Shown here piece after piece: positions 1 through 10,044 of a stretch of 64,000 nt of DNA. Both the position numbers and the translations under genes were made by a program. The DNA lies in assembly GCA_013115145.1 (NCBI GenBank), contig JAAPAO010000043.1:43726-107725 (forward strand), read 5' to 3'. The notes under the pieces were generated by a model. It searched no databases. It saw nothing but the letters and a program-made list of their open reading frames with translations, and was not told the origin of the DNA. This DNA is from Perkinsus chesapeaki (Eukaryota > Perkinsozoa > Perkinsida > Perkinsidae). Each line of letters begins with the position of its first letter. Within the stretch, counting starts at the first letter, position 1.

Positions 1-6
1 TTAATA

Positions 7-971
7 ATGCTTGCATCATCCGTCACTGGTCTAGCAGGATGTATCCTCACTACAGCACAGTTACCCCTCGGCGTCCTACGCCGCAAACTTCGCCGCGATC
101 ACCGCAAGTACCTGATGACCGCCACTGCAGCAGTCCTGTTGGAGTTTTGGGTACTATGGGGTCTTTCCTGTGGTTCTAGCATCCGGGATGTTCGTAGGTT
201 ACTAAAAAGCACGGCGTTCTAGCTGGGCTGGTGGCCGGGGCCCTCCATTTCGTTGGTAGCCGCCTGGTCATCCCCGGTATAACCGGCGGCATTGGTTCGG
301 GCAAGTCAACAGCAGTCGCCTGTTTGCAGGCCAAATATGATGTCCAGTAAAACGCCGTGAAACTTCCTCACTGATGAGCCAATGTTAGGGTCATTGATGC
401 CGATAAAATTGCGCGGGAAATAATGGAGCCTGGCCGCCCGGCGTTCAAGGAGGTGGTGCAGTCTTTCGGGGACAAAATCCTCACTTCTCAGGGACAAATC
501 AACCGACAGAAACTGGGAGAAATAGTAAGGAGCACCTTATTCGCAGTTCGCCTTTATACCTGCGTAATGTAGGTCTTCGCCGACGACAAGTCTCGGGCCT
601 TACTAAACCGCATCACGCACAAGCATATAATCATTACCATGATGTGGCGTTTGTTTTCCTATCGTGTTCTTCCCCCCTATAACAAACCGCCAATGGTGAT
701 GGACGTGCCTCTACTGCTAGAGACGCCTGGTCTACGGTGGGTATGCGACCCTGTGGTTGTCGTTTATGTCGACCCTCAAACTCAACTCGACCGACTTGTC
801 AAGCGATGCCCCACGGAGAGTGTCACTAACTTGACCAACAGGATAAAGGCTCAGATGCCACTCGACCAAAAGGTTGCCATGGCAGATAGGGTTCTGGACA
901 ACCGTGGAGATTTGAAAAACTTAGAGAAACAAGTTGACGATTTATACGAGAAGGAACTAAAGAATATGTAA
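7..971 (+). CDS. Dephospho-CoA kinase (CoaE/DCAKD-like), with hydrophobic N-terminal extension
   Basis: Catalyses the last step of CoA synthesis, ATP-dependent phosphorylation of dephospho-CoA. The P-loop GITGGIGSGKST lies near 276-315, followed by VIDADKIAREIMEPG after an intron and by an exon (about 589-971) with VMDVPLLLE and the C-terminal lid and helices ending QVDDLYEKELKNM. Introns inferred: 29 nt at about 194-222 (contains TACTAA), about 348-390, and about 524-570. The first 60 codons before the P-loop hold a basic and hydrophobic stretch (AAVLLEFWVLWGL), fitting a membrane-anchored eukaryotic form such as DCAKD or yeast Cab5, but this exon is weakly supported and the true start may lie left of the window. 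The kinase call is strong from the P-loop and domain order; the organelle is unknown. Confidence 0.85.
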
Positions 972-1139
972 TGATAATGTAGCTCGCTATTAAATCCTTT
1001 TATCTATCCTACTACCATTCAACACACTTGATTTGTATCTCTGCTTTGTGTCCTTTTACCGGCGTCCCTCACTGCGTCTTGTTGGGTAAATGGGAAGGCT
1101 ATTGCTGGCAGGTTGCAAGCCAATTAACTGAATTTAATA

Positions 1140-1740
1140 ATGGCAAGCCCACAGTATCATCTAAAAGATCCTTCCCCGTGCGTATCATCGATGATGCATT
1201 CATCCGAGTGTTTCAGCAAACTGGCACAGACTGTCACATCTCTCCCCGCTCTATTCCGGTACCACCACAGACATTACGACTCAGTCTACGATGACACCTA
1301 CACGCCTAAGAACTTCGAGCTCGAGCCGCCGTGTCGTCCTATCGGATGGAGCATGGAGGAATGGCAAATCGCTAAAGAGACGGTCGCCATGGGCATAACA
1401 TCGACCATTATAAGAGTTGTGGATCGTCCAGCAAATTCTGCCGCCGCAGTAGCGGGCAAGTGATTATATGACCAGCACTAAAGTGATGTCTACGTTTTAT
1501 TTTTATTATTTTATATATTAGTGCGGGGCCGTCGAGGTCCCCGAGTTTAATTATTTCCACGGCGGCCCTCGTGTGCCCAAATGGGTGCTCGCCGGTACGC
1601 CTGACTACTCCATATGGGTGCCGCCTGCCGCGGCGCCTAACATTTTTGTGCGAGTTCTTTCTCCTCGCATAGCGCGCCCGAGCCGCCTTATATCGGATGG
1701 TCAGCCCTCTTTGCGTTGTTATTATGGATATCGATATTGA
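1140..1740 (+). CDS. Hypothetical protein, two exons
   Basis: I do not recognise this family. An ATG at 1140 opens a frame with coding character (YHHRHYDSVYDDTYTPKNF, GWSMEEWQIAKETVAMG). A GT donor near 1450 and an acceptor near 1520 join it in frame to a second exon reading EVPEFNYFHGGPRVPKW and LAGTPDYSIWVPPAAAP, ending in TGA at 1738-1740. The combined product is about 170 residues, rich in Pro, Tyr and Trp, with no signal peptide or clear membrane span. It lies 168 nt after the CoA kinase stop on the same strand. The second exon looks more protein-like than the opposite-strand frame over the same bases. The splice sites are inferred from frame continuity only. Confidence 0.5.
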
Positions 1741-1860
1741 ACAACATGTATTGACCTGCAAATGACTGACGTGCATGTTAGATTGTCCAATACCGCCGCC
1801 TGTTCAGTTCAGTAACCTAAATTCGCCCGGGAGGTATTCCGCGTACCGGAGCTTGTCCAT

Positions 1861-2891
1861 ATGGATCCGACTCGCCGGAAAGCTGTATCCTGCATGATAG
1901 GCATGGTTTTGGTCCATATAGCACTGCTGCTCGTCTGTATTTATCTGCAGGAGAACCACGACATCCCCAAGTACTGTGAGACAAAGGGAGTGGTTTCCAT
2001 ACGAATCACCAGGTCGCTCCGAGTGAGCGTTTATATCGTATTCGGGATGCTATCTGGTTTCGGCGGTCTTCTCGTTTATAACGTAGCGAGGCCGTACGTG
2101 GCCTCCACGCCGCTGTGGTGGATGAAGCACCTTCACAACGCCATGCTGGTGTCTCCTATAGTGGTAATGGTTCCACCCCGATCATTGTGTTATCCTGTCC
2201 CTCTCCAGGTTATGTCGGTTTTGCTTATATTTTCGCGGGCCACGAGCGGGTCGCGCGAAGCAAGCGACTTTTACATCCCCGTAACGGTCGGATCTTCACT
2301 GCTGTTCATCATGGCCAGCACTATCTACTATGTGATACTCTGGACAGCGCCGTAGCTTATCACAGGCAAGCAGATACTCTGGTACTGGAGGCATCGCCAG
2401 GAAATGGACATCTTCAATGTGGACGAGCTAGGCATGTTCGGTGACATCCTCAGAGGGCCCGCTCCGATCCTGCGCCGCAAGACGTCCCGAGAGCTGGAGG
2501 ACGTGCTGAATACCTGCACCATCAGCTTGGGGGGCGAGGGGTCCGACGCCCCTCTCCCGGTCGTCATGGGCCATCAGCGGATGATGTCCTCTTGTCCCAT
2601 TTGTCTCGAATCGTTCGTAGAAAAGGCAGGTGATGATGATGAGGGCAGCCAGCGGGATGCAAGAGTTTGTCTGATCACAGTGTGCAAGCATGTGACCCAT
2701 CGCGACTGCCTCAAGGTAGGCTCAAGATTCATCTACACCATTCAGTATTATCTATCCATTAGGACTGGTTTAAGACGAAGAACACCACCCAGTGTCCTGT
2801 ATGCAAGCAGAGCCTCCTCCCCGATAGACAGACCTCTAATCAAGAGCGGTCACATTCTGCTGGAGTGTCATCCACCGAAGGACGTATGTGA
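1861..2891 (+). CDS. Multipass membrane RING-H2 E3 ubiquitin ligase
   Basis: The N-terminal half has about four hydrophobic spans (IGMVLVHIALLLVCIYL near residue 15; SVYIVFGMLSGFGGLLVY; a third around the VSPIVVMV region; a fourth ending FIMASTIYY). The C-terminal half is a RING-H2: SCPICLES, then VCKHVTHRDCL, then QCPVCKQ, giving C-x2-C...C-x-H-x2-H-x2-C...C-x2-C. Two introns restore frame: 2332-2373 (42 nt) after STIYY, and 2716-2762 splitting the RING. The product ends STEGRM with TGA at 2889-2891. It likely ubiquitinates membrane or ER-associated substrates; the target is unknown. The first intron carries a flanking direct repeat (see findings). It converges on the glycosyltransferase that ends at 3061. 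Confidence 0.85.
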
Positions 2892-3060
2892 GCCCTCAAA
2901 CATGCTCAAGTGCCTCATTATCGTTGATGTTGAACTGATCACAGCTTGTGTTTGCGAAGTATATGACGATGATGTTCGACTGTATCAAACGCAACTGACC
3001 TCCTCTCGCCCAACTCACACGGCTTCATGACATTTCATTGCAAACGCACACGCATGCTGG

Positions 3061-4989
3061 CTACCCACAGATGGTCGCTTGGCAATCTGGATCGGTCAAC
3101 CCTATCGGCGTGCAAACTTCAAACTGTCCACCAAGAATGAAACGTTCACAGACTTGGCGCCAGCTGCTCTTTTCGAAGACTCGAAGGTCGAAGTTGTCGT
3201 ATCGTCTGAGGTAGTTCTGCATGATCTCGTACTTCTTCGACATGCCGGCGAAGTGCAGAACGAATCCAGTTGTGTTGAGGTCGGCTCGAGGTGTCTTGAA
3301 ATTGATATCTACTTTGCGGGGATCCACAAATTTGATTGATGTGGTCCTTCGAGACCCGAAGGTCCCGGCGAGGCGTTCGAGTTCAGTAAGGACGCAATAG
3401 GTAAGATCGGCCACACTGTGAAGTAGACTTCTGAACGGCAATACTTCTGACAAGCACACGCTGGTGTATAAAGGAGAGACTTTCGACCGATCGGGACGGC
3501 TTTCGGGCAGCCTTTGAGATACCTCATCACTCACATAGTGGAGGACAGTCAGAGCCAAAGCGTCTTGGTCGGCAAATGGCATGCCATAGACGGTTGCGTG
3601 ACCCAACAAGATGTCCAGGAAATGTCGGCCATTGGGGCTGTTACGGACAATGGCGAGGCCACCGTTGAGCTCTGTCCGATCCGGGACATCTCTCAGCACC
3701 ACATCGGCCCCTTCTATGAACTGATGCAAAGGAATGTCGTAACAGGCAAAACTAACAACCATATCGCCCGCATCAGCAACAATCACAGCGTCGAAGTGAG
3801 CGAGCCAACGATGCGCTGCCCGCCACTTCATCCATCCAACAGACGCGGGTTGAGCAACACTAACTTCTCGAGGCCGTCCTGAGGGTCCCATGACGAATCG
3901 GAGAGGCCATACCGCCCTAGGATACCTTACAGTATGCAGGGCATCGTAACCATCGTACTCCTCGGAATCGACAACAACCTCATAGCCATGCCGGCTAGCA
4001 TAGCACCGCCACATCCCTACAGCCGCTCGAGTGAGGGGCGACGCTTCAGTGTTGTAAGCCACCGAAAGGATCAGACCAACCCGAGCAGCTTGTGGAACGG
4101 CTTTGGCGATACCAGACGAAGCAGAGAATCTCGGTCGCCGGAGCGCCCGCTGCTCCGACATGGCGCACCTTCTAGCGCGCTGCTCTCTCCACCAGTAGAA
4201 TGCATACGACGATAAACCCGACCTTGGCATCTGTCGCCTAGACAGCGCCACACTGTCCAGGGCCATGGCCAGACCGGACGCCTGGCTGAAGTACAGCAGC
4301 TGAAGAGCATAGGAACACTTAGAACGAGAGAGACCTCCACGATGACTGTCTGGGCGCCACACGGAGTGCTGCCACCGACGCAGGTACATGCTGGTGCAGA
4401 AGTCGAGAATTTCCAACCTCGCATGCGCGGCATTCCGGCCGACGTCCTCGCACACAGTAGGACTCAGTACACCGGCATCCTCCTTGGTGAACCACTTGGA
4501 AGCTAGGATGTCACACTGCCTGTCATAACGACCCTCCCGTAGAGGTGAACACACTAAAGGAAAGAGTTCTACGATCCTAGGATGGAATGGCGGTGCAGTT
4601 AGAAATGACACCAAGTTGAAATCGGGCAGTCCAGCCTGCCGGATCTCGCCAGCCAGGTCTGCGAAGCCATCGATTGTAACGTTACAGCAGTGTTCTACTA
4701 CAGACCGACCACGCATCGAAATGCAGTCCGATGGGCCGCCTTGGTACCGAGGGTCACAACAATGAGCCCGAAACTCCACATCGTACCAGGCATGTGCACA
4801 CTCTTTGGCCAAAGGCGAAACGACTAGATACGAGACGGATAAAACTGTTCTTGCCAACCATTTGACCATTAAATTGTTCCATGCCCTAACAGAAGCCGAT
4901 AACCCAAACACTAACAACACAACTCCAAAAAGTGAATTCTTTCCAGCCAGTATTCCTAGCACCGTTGCAAGAGCCTCAGAGTGCGCCAA
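3061..4989 (-). CDS. Type II membrane glycosyltransferase-like protein with paired-CC module
   Basis: Intronless, 642 residues. An N-terminal hydrophobic segment (LFGVVLLVFGLSASV, about 20-35, with a second around 47-60) suggests a Golgi type II anchor. Next comes a cysteine module at residues 64-102: C-x12-CC-x10-C-x11-CC. The catalytic part begins near 305 (VGLILSVAYNT, RHGYEVVV) and includes WMKWRAAHRWLAHFDAVIV followed by DAGD, a DxD-like metal/nucleotide-sugar motif near residue 400, then NGGLAIVRNS and FADQDALAL. This is the order seen in GMA12/MNN10-type and related GT-A enzymes. Donor sugar and acceptor cannot be told. The cysteine module recurs in the FkbM gene at 20.5 kb. Start chosen at the ATG just before the anchor. 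Confidence 0.75.
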   Translation of the reverse strand: MAHSEALATVLGILAGKNSLFGVVLLVFGLSASVRAWNNLMVKWLARTVLSVSYLVVSPLAKECAHAWYDVEFRAHCCDPRYQGGPSDCISMRGRSVVEHCCNVTIDGFADLAGEIRQAGLPDFNLVSFLTAPPFHPRIVELFPLVCSPLREGRYDRQCDILASKWFTKEDAGVLSPTVCEDVGRNAAHARLEILDFCTSMYLRRWQHSVWRPDSHRGGLSRSKCSYALQLLYFSQASGLAMALDSVALSRRQMPRSGLSSYAFYWWREQRARRCAMSEQRALRRPRFSASSGIAKAVPQAARVGLILSVAYNTEASPLTRAAVGMWRCYASRHGYEVVVDSEEYDGYDALHTVRYPRAVWPLRFVMGPSGRPREVSVAQPASVGWMKWRAAHRWLAHFDAVIVADAGDMVVSFACYDIPLHQFIEGADVVLRDVPDRTELNGGLAIVRNSPNGRHFLDILLGHATVYGMPFADQDALALTVLHYVSDEVSQRLPESRPDRSKVSPLYTSVCLSEVLPFRSLLHSVADLTYCVLTELERLAGTFGSRRTTSIKFVDPRKVDINFKTPRADLNTTGFVLHFAGMSKKYEIMQNYLRRYDNFDLRVFEKSSWRQVCERFILGGQFEVCTPIGLTDPDCQATICG

Positions 4990-5037
4990 AAGAAACTATA
5001 GCTGCGGCAGCGACGTTCACGAAATAGAACTTCACGC

Positions 5038-6071
5038 TTACAACTGGATCTTGGCATCCTCGGACTCGGGAATGATGTTACGGTCAACAGCGGTTCCCTC
5101 CTCGGCGGACTCGGTATGGAGCTCCATCAAGCGGGTGAGATCGAACTTCGGCTTCTTAAGGATCTTAACCTTGCGGATGTAGCAGTCCTTAAGAGGGTAG
5201 ATAGAACGAGTCTGCTTCTCGATCTCGGCACCGATAGATTCGGTGACGAAACGCTTGACAAGGTCGCTCATGCGGCACTTGGAAGCCTCAGCGGACATGA
5301 TCTCAACCATCCTGACATCACAGAAAATAACAGCAATCTATGGGTTCCCGATCATTACTTCTTGCGGATCCTGCGGATCTGGGCACCGCTGGCATAGCAG
5401 TTAGCCTTAACAGACTCCGGGCGCTTCTTAGTGAAAGCAATGGAGAAAAGACGGAGGATGTAACCATCGGTGGTCTTGACGTCAACGTGGGCCTCAATCA
5501 AAGTCTGCCACTTGCGGATGAGAGAGCAGAGCTTATCACGAGTGAAGTCCATGCCGTGGAAGTCGGTAAGAGCGTTGCGGCCCTGAACTTCCTGGATCTC
5601 CAACTTAACCTTACGGAAGGAGTGATCCTCGTTGGAGTTCAAGTCGGCAAGGTTGACTTCGCAGACGCGGCCCTTGAGAGCCTCAGAGGCAATCTAAAAG
5701 CAACGCAAAAATCAAACAACGAACATAGGCTAATGATAAAGTGCGTGTAGGAGAAGAATGCAAGAAAACAGCAGGGGTTGAATATTACCTTGGTACCGGT
5801 GGTCTTGGTGACCAAAGTCTTACCGGCCTCGCGGACGGAGAACATAGTGGGGGCCTTAACCGAGTACCACTCCTTCTTGAGGAAGGGATCTCCCCTACAG
5901 AAAATACAATAATAAATCAAACGATAAGAACAGCAATCAAGGATATAACTTTAGAAATAAACCGACAAGAGATGTGTATCTGGCTTAGCCTCTCACTAGT
6001 GTCCCTTATTACACCTTCTTCTTGCCTCCCTTCTTTCCCTTGGTGAGTCTCTTGTTCTTGCCAACGGCCAT
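5038..6071 (-). CDS. RPS3A: 40S ribosomal protein eS1 (S3a)
   Basis: Component of the small ribosomal subunit near the mRNA exit and platform. Exon 1 (6071 to about 6013) encodes [20 protein letters not shown]; exon 2 (from 5895) continues [20 protein letters not shown]; exon 3 begins [19 protein letters not shown] and runs to [10 protein letters not shown]; exon 4 begins [20 protein letters not shown] and ends in ESEDAKIQL. Each block matches the eukaryotic eS1 order, and total length (about 262 residues) is normal for the family. Introns are short GT-AG. The gene has a notably uniform, GC-leaning codon choice (CTTAAG, AAG, GTC), as expected of a highly expressed gene. The start is fixed by the conserved MAVGKNKR. 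Confidence 0.97.
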
Positions 6072-6609
6072 GGTGCTGGTGTACGGGGTGGCTTCACTTC
6101 CTCGGCGCGAACTCTTAATCGATCACTTGATCGATTTTAACAGAGCGCGGGCGGAGCGACGGCGCAATTTTTCACCTGCAGTTGGGCCTAGCTTTCCTTC
6201 CTGGTACGCTAACATTACTCATTCATACCATCGCTCAACCGTACAGAAACGCCACAGAGATTTACAGATGCTCATATAGCTAACGTTTGAATTGCTTCTC
6301 GGTTTCTTTACTGTCTGAGAGTCCTTCTAATCAACCCTAATCAGAATTCACTCATGAGCCTCAGTCACGGTTTTCATATCAGCAATGGTTTCGATCAGCA
6401 ATTGTGTATTATTCTGGCAGAGGTGTTCTTAAACCTTTTGCCTGTGTCGAAGCTACCCAGCAGTAAGGGTTGTTGTTGTCGATGGTTTAAGCGGTTTGGT
6501 ACTCTCCAATGACTAACTCAAGTATCATCTAGTAAGAGAATATACTAATAGGACCCTTCGCAACGATAACATCAACAACACTTTGTTTCTATCATCTCTC
6601 CTTTCTTCT
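6072..6609. other. Intergenic, no gene recognised
   Basis: About 540 bases upstream of the eS1 start and downstream of the SR-protein stop. I find no protein-like frame, RNA gene or clear repeat. It presumably holds the eS1 promoter and the SR gene 3' UTR. Confidence 0.5.
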
Positions 6610-7730
6610 TTATCGTCGATCTCCACCATCTCTGCCGCTTCCACGATTGTAGCCACGATCAGTCGAGTAGCGTCGATAATCTTGACGGGAATCAGAACGT
6701 CTTCTGTAGTAGTCCGAGGAGGAACGCCTATGGTGTTAAGACCGCAACAGTAATTTACCTAGTGGTCAAACAGTGCATCTAATACGGTCACGCTGTACCT
6801 GTTCCTGTACCTGCTACCCTACACCTATCTAATCCCGATCCCCCGAACCCCCAACACACCACCACCAGCACGATAACCCTCACCTGTCGTCTCTTCTGCT
6901 GCGGTCTCTCGAGTAGGAGCGGCTCCTACTTCTCCGGTCACGAGAGCGATGTCGGCGACTACGGTCTCCATCATAGCTTCGGCTTCTACTCTTCTTGTCA
7001 CCCGAATACGATCGAGACCGTGAGCGTGACGATGACGACGAAGAGCTGTAACCATACCTGACAGGCTTCGTTGAACCTCCACTCCCGTGCCCGAAACGCG
7101 CTCACTTCGCCCTCCGACGCTCCCTGCTTCTACTGCGGCTCGACAGGGCTCCGTAACTTCTCCGTTTTCCATTCCTATTACCATTTAAGTGCGGCCCCCC
7201 CGAGGTACAAAGATTCCAGTACCTATTGTATCCACCACGCTCCCTTGCCGCATATGCCGAGCTGCTGCTCGCTTGTCCACGAGACCGATACTCTGCCTTC
7301 AGCGGTATGCCATTGAGAACGACCTGATAGCAGCGGCCGCTGACCGGGGAGGGCCAAAAGACGGTACCTCTCCGCTATCACAGGCGGCCAGTGCAGCCTG
7401 GGCGCTCTCCGAACGCTCGTAACGAATGTAGGCGGCCATCTCATTACGCTTGTCGACAGGCGGCAACCAGCAAACTGTGATCTGATCCAACAGGAGTACA
7501 GCAGATCGGTGGTCCGATAACGATCTTACATCACCGTATTTTTGGAACACCTGTTTGAGGCCTATCCTGTTGGCTGCCGGCGTCAAACCGGCTACGATGT
7601 CGATGGCGTTCTGTTGGGCATCACGTGGCGCCTCCCGACCGAGGCCTGGACGATACACGGCCATACTGAGAAAATGTGGCGGAGGTAGCAGGAACTGCTC
7701 GAATCGATACGAACCACCAAAACGCGACAT
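6610..7730 (-). CDS. SR-type splicing factor: single RRM plus RS domain
   Basis: An N-terminal RRM is followed by a classic RS domain. RRM pieces: IDIVAGLTPAANRIGLKQVF, then MAAYIRYERSESAQAAL (RNP1-like), then VVLNGIPLKAEYRSRG. RS part: SSRSRSRERRR, SSSSSRSRSRSYSGDKKSRS, DRRSRSRSYSRDRSRRDDR, ending RRYSTDRGYNRGSGRDGGDRR. Frame-restoring introns: 7475-7534 (60 nt), 7324-7367 (44 nt), 7058-7105 (48 nt) and 6728-6883 (156 nt). Stop TAA at 6610-6612. It probably binds exonic enhancers and recruits the spliceosome in the nucleus. The ATG at 7730 gives a short MSRFGGSYRF leader before the RRM. Confidence 0.85.
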
Positions 7731-7757
7731 GAAATAAGCGAGACCAACAACAACTCA

Positions 7758-8120
7758 TCACACAGGACGTGACGGACGCATGACCCCCTCCGGTCTCGGC
7801 CCCGAGTCCCGAAGGGAGCTCCGGAGGACCCCTGGTGGGCGACGAAACCGTGGCTTCTTGTAGCCACTGGACATCGACCAGGACCACGAGTAGGACGTAA
7901 CAAAGCCCTCCCTCGATCCTCCTTCATCGTCGCTCAATGGCGAGGACTCAGACAGCACATCCACTACCGGTCTGGTATCATGGCGCTCTGGCAGGGAAGA
8001 TACCGACGGTGGGGATCCAATTGTTGGCATTTGATAATAGGCTGACCCTCCTCCTCGCTGCAAGCCCATCGACCTAGCGCAGTGGGACTCCTGTGCGACC
8101 CGGCACCTGCTGAAGAGCAA
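7758..8120 (-). CDS. Hypothetical Ser/Arg/Pro-rich protein
   Basis: A 120-codon open frame between the SR-protein start (7730) and the coiled-coil gene stop (8151), same strand. It contains VVDVLSESSPLSDDEGG and SWSMSSGYKKPRFRRPPG and has no recognisable fold. It could be a small gene, a 5' exon of the SR gene, or non-coding. No homology is recognised. Confidence 0.3.
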   Translation of the reverse strand: MLFSRCRVAQESHCARSMGLQRGGGSAYYQMPTIGSPPSVSSLPERHDTRPVVDVLSESSPLSDDEGGSREGFVTSYSWSWSMSSGYKKPRFRRPPGVLRSSLRDSGPRPEGVMRPSRPV

Positions 8121-8150
8121 AGACTACTACTTCACCGTGGAGACCTCCAT

Positions 8151-9508
8151 TTACTCTGAAATGCCATCAAGCCTCTCGCGGAAGGCTTTGAGCTGTTTGT
8201 CTACTTCGAGATGGACCTCTTCATCCCCACGGGGCATCTCCGACCGATTCTTCCGCTCCAGCTCGTCCTCCAACTTCGCTACAGCCGCCTCCAGCAGCTC
8301 GATGTACTCCTTATGATGGCGTCGCTCGCCCAGTAGTCTGTTCAGGCTTGAAGAGAGTTCACCTCCTAACGGCTCTGATGCTTCGCTCCGCCGTAGAAGC
8401 CTGATAAAAGCGTCATCCTCGACGACACCCTAGACTGAATGACGATGCGAATGTGCCCCTCATGTCGGCATTTCTTCGAACCAATTGAAACTCCAATGAA
8501 TACCACCAAATATGTTGCTACGGTGGAATTCTTGTACCACCCTCCAGCCCAGTTTGCCATACACCTCGCTCTCCCTCCTGGAGACACTCAAGCTGTTCGC
8601 CGCCGACACCTCCATCTCTCGGAGTTCCCTCCTCAGCCTTGACATCTCCTCCTCCGCCTCCGCCAGCTTCCTCATCAGATTTTCCTGCCAACCTGTTATG
8701 GCGGCCCAATAAGTAATCACCGACCTTCTCCCGCTCCACTTCCCCCAAAGCGGCTTTCTCCAGTCTAGCCGCTTCTACAGCTTTCCGCATGACTCCGCCT
8801 TCGCTGTCTAAATTGAATATCCCAGCGTCCAACCTACCGCTCCCACCGCCAAGAGCCTCGGCCAGCAACGTCAGCGTGTCCACAGGGTCGCCCTTCGCCT
8901 CCTCGACTACTCGTAAAACCCCCGCGACCTTCTCCTCAGCACTCTGCCTTCTCACCCGTTCCACCTGTAATACAACCGAAGCAGTCCCGACAGAGGCGAA
9001 GCTTCCCGACCCTCAGCTGGCGGGTCGTAGAGCCCAGTCGAGCCACCAGGCGTTCCCGGTCACTTGTCTGTTTATTCAACTCGGCTTGGGTGTCCGCCAG
9101 CTTACAATTGAGAGTTAGTCGCTCTGCGTTCAAGGCTACCGAGACGGTCTCGATCACGTAAGTATCCAGTGCTCACCCTCAATACGCTCGGCAGCAGCTG
9201 ATCCAGGGGACGTGCAGACAACGGCGGTCGTCCTCCTCCTTGGAGTCAGTCTGCAGGACCGGGCTGACAGGAGGGGGGCCGAGCGATGCTATCGAAGAAA
9301 AACACCGATAAGACATATCCGCTATTTTCTGTACCGTTGGCTTTCCCGCTTTATCACGTGCCTCCTCCACCACACCGCAGTCCCCCAGCAACTGGCGCTG
9401 CCTCAGTTTAGTCCTGGTCTGGGCCTCCACGAGACGTCGCTCCAGCTGAGCCACCTCTGCGTCCAGACATGCAGCAGATGAAGCGTAGTGCCGTGAGACC
9501 ATGGGCAT
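8151..9508 (-). CDS. Coiled-coil protein, multi-exon
   Basis: Function not recognised; the sequence is dominated by heptad-like helices. In order: MPMVSRHYASSAACLDAEVA then AQLERRLVEAQTRTKLRQRQ; AERLTLNCKLADTQAELNKQ; VERVRRQSAEEKVAGVLRVV; MRKAVEAARLEKAALGEVER; after a 40-nt intron, ENLMRKLAEAEEEMSRLRRE; and finally LLEAAVAKLEDELERKNRSE, ending QLKAFRERLDGISE with stop at 8151-8153. Reading frames on alternate exons agree only if short GT-AG introns are removed. The start at 9508 is provisional: a further exon may exist at 9985-9930 (MASWLEAFSLDGLSDFR), with a tRNA-like sequence in the intervening intron. A cytoskeletal or centrosomal role is possible but inferred only from composition. Confidence 0.65.
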
Positions 9509-9724
9509 GCAAATAACTGGAATAATGATTTCGGTAGGAGCCCCCCTCAGAACTCAAGCGGCGGGAGGCTGCGAGAACCACGAAAGATGCCACGGATCGA
9601 GGGCTTGTCTGGACCAACAGACAATTGTACAATGGAAGAAGATATATTAGGAATCAGCAGCACGGAGGCGAGGTGGCTTGTGAGGGTCGCGTCAGAGAAC
9701 TAGATTCGATACCTGAGAGATAAA

Positions 9725-9812
9725 GGTGGGGAATGAGTGGCGCAGCCGGGGATGGAACCGGGGGACCACACGGAAGGACAGCACGAGCCTTAACGGACTG
9801 AGCTATCCCACC
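9725..9812 (-). repeat. tRNA-like sequence (pseudo-tRNA or SINE head) with A and B boxes
   Basis: The minus strand reads GGTGGGATAGCTCAGTCCG, a good polymerase III A box (TAGCTCAGTCCG), and about 30 nt later GGTTCCATCCC, a B box with one change from GGTTCGATCCC. Terminal GGTGGG and CCCACC could pair. The T-arm and acceptor are too far apart for a normal tRNA, so it is probably tRNA-derived. It also fits a GT-AG intron (9713-9811, ending CTCTCAG) of the coiled-coil gene. Confidence 0.6.
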
Positions 9813-10044
9813 TCGTCCTCCTCCGCGAATGTCCTCCATGGAGTATTACACCTCATTATGTCGACCCAATCACGCGGCGGATGACAAACGAATTTCAGCA
9901 GATTCTGTCTTCGACAATATTGCAAAATAAAGTACCTGAAATCGGACAGACCATCCAAACTGAACGCCTCAAGCCACGAGGCCATCTCGCCAGGCGTGCT
10001 ACTCGGGGATCGAATCTAATGAGGGGGATAGAACGAGAATTCGA

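Noticed and set aside
1408-1776. Minus-strand basic protein
   Set aside because: Overlaps the second exon of the plus-strand gene, whose frame (EFNYFHGGPRVPKW) is more protein-like; the Arg-rich minus frame is its shadow.
2351-2364. 14-nt intron GTAGCTTATCACAG in the RING gene
   Set aside because: Too short and does not restore frame; the 42-nt intron 2332-2373 keeps phase and removes the stop.
6825-7184. 119-codon minus-strand protein
   Set aside because: A shadow of the RS-domain exon; the RS frame (SRSRSYSGDKKSRS) is in another phase.
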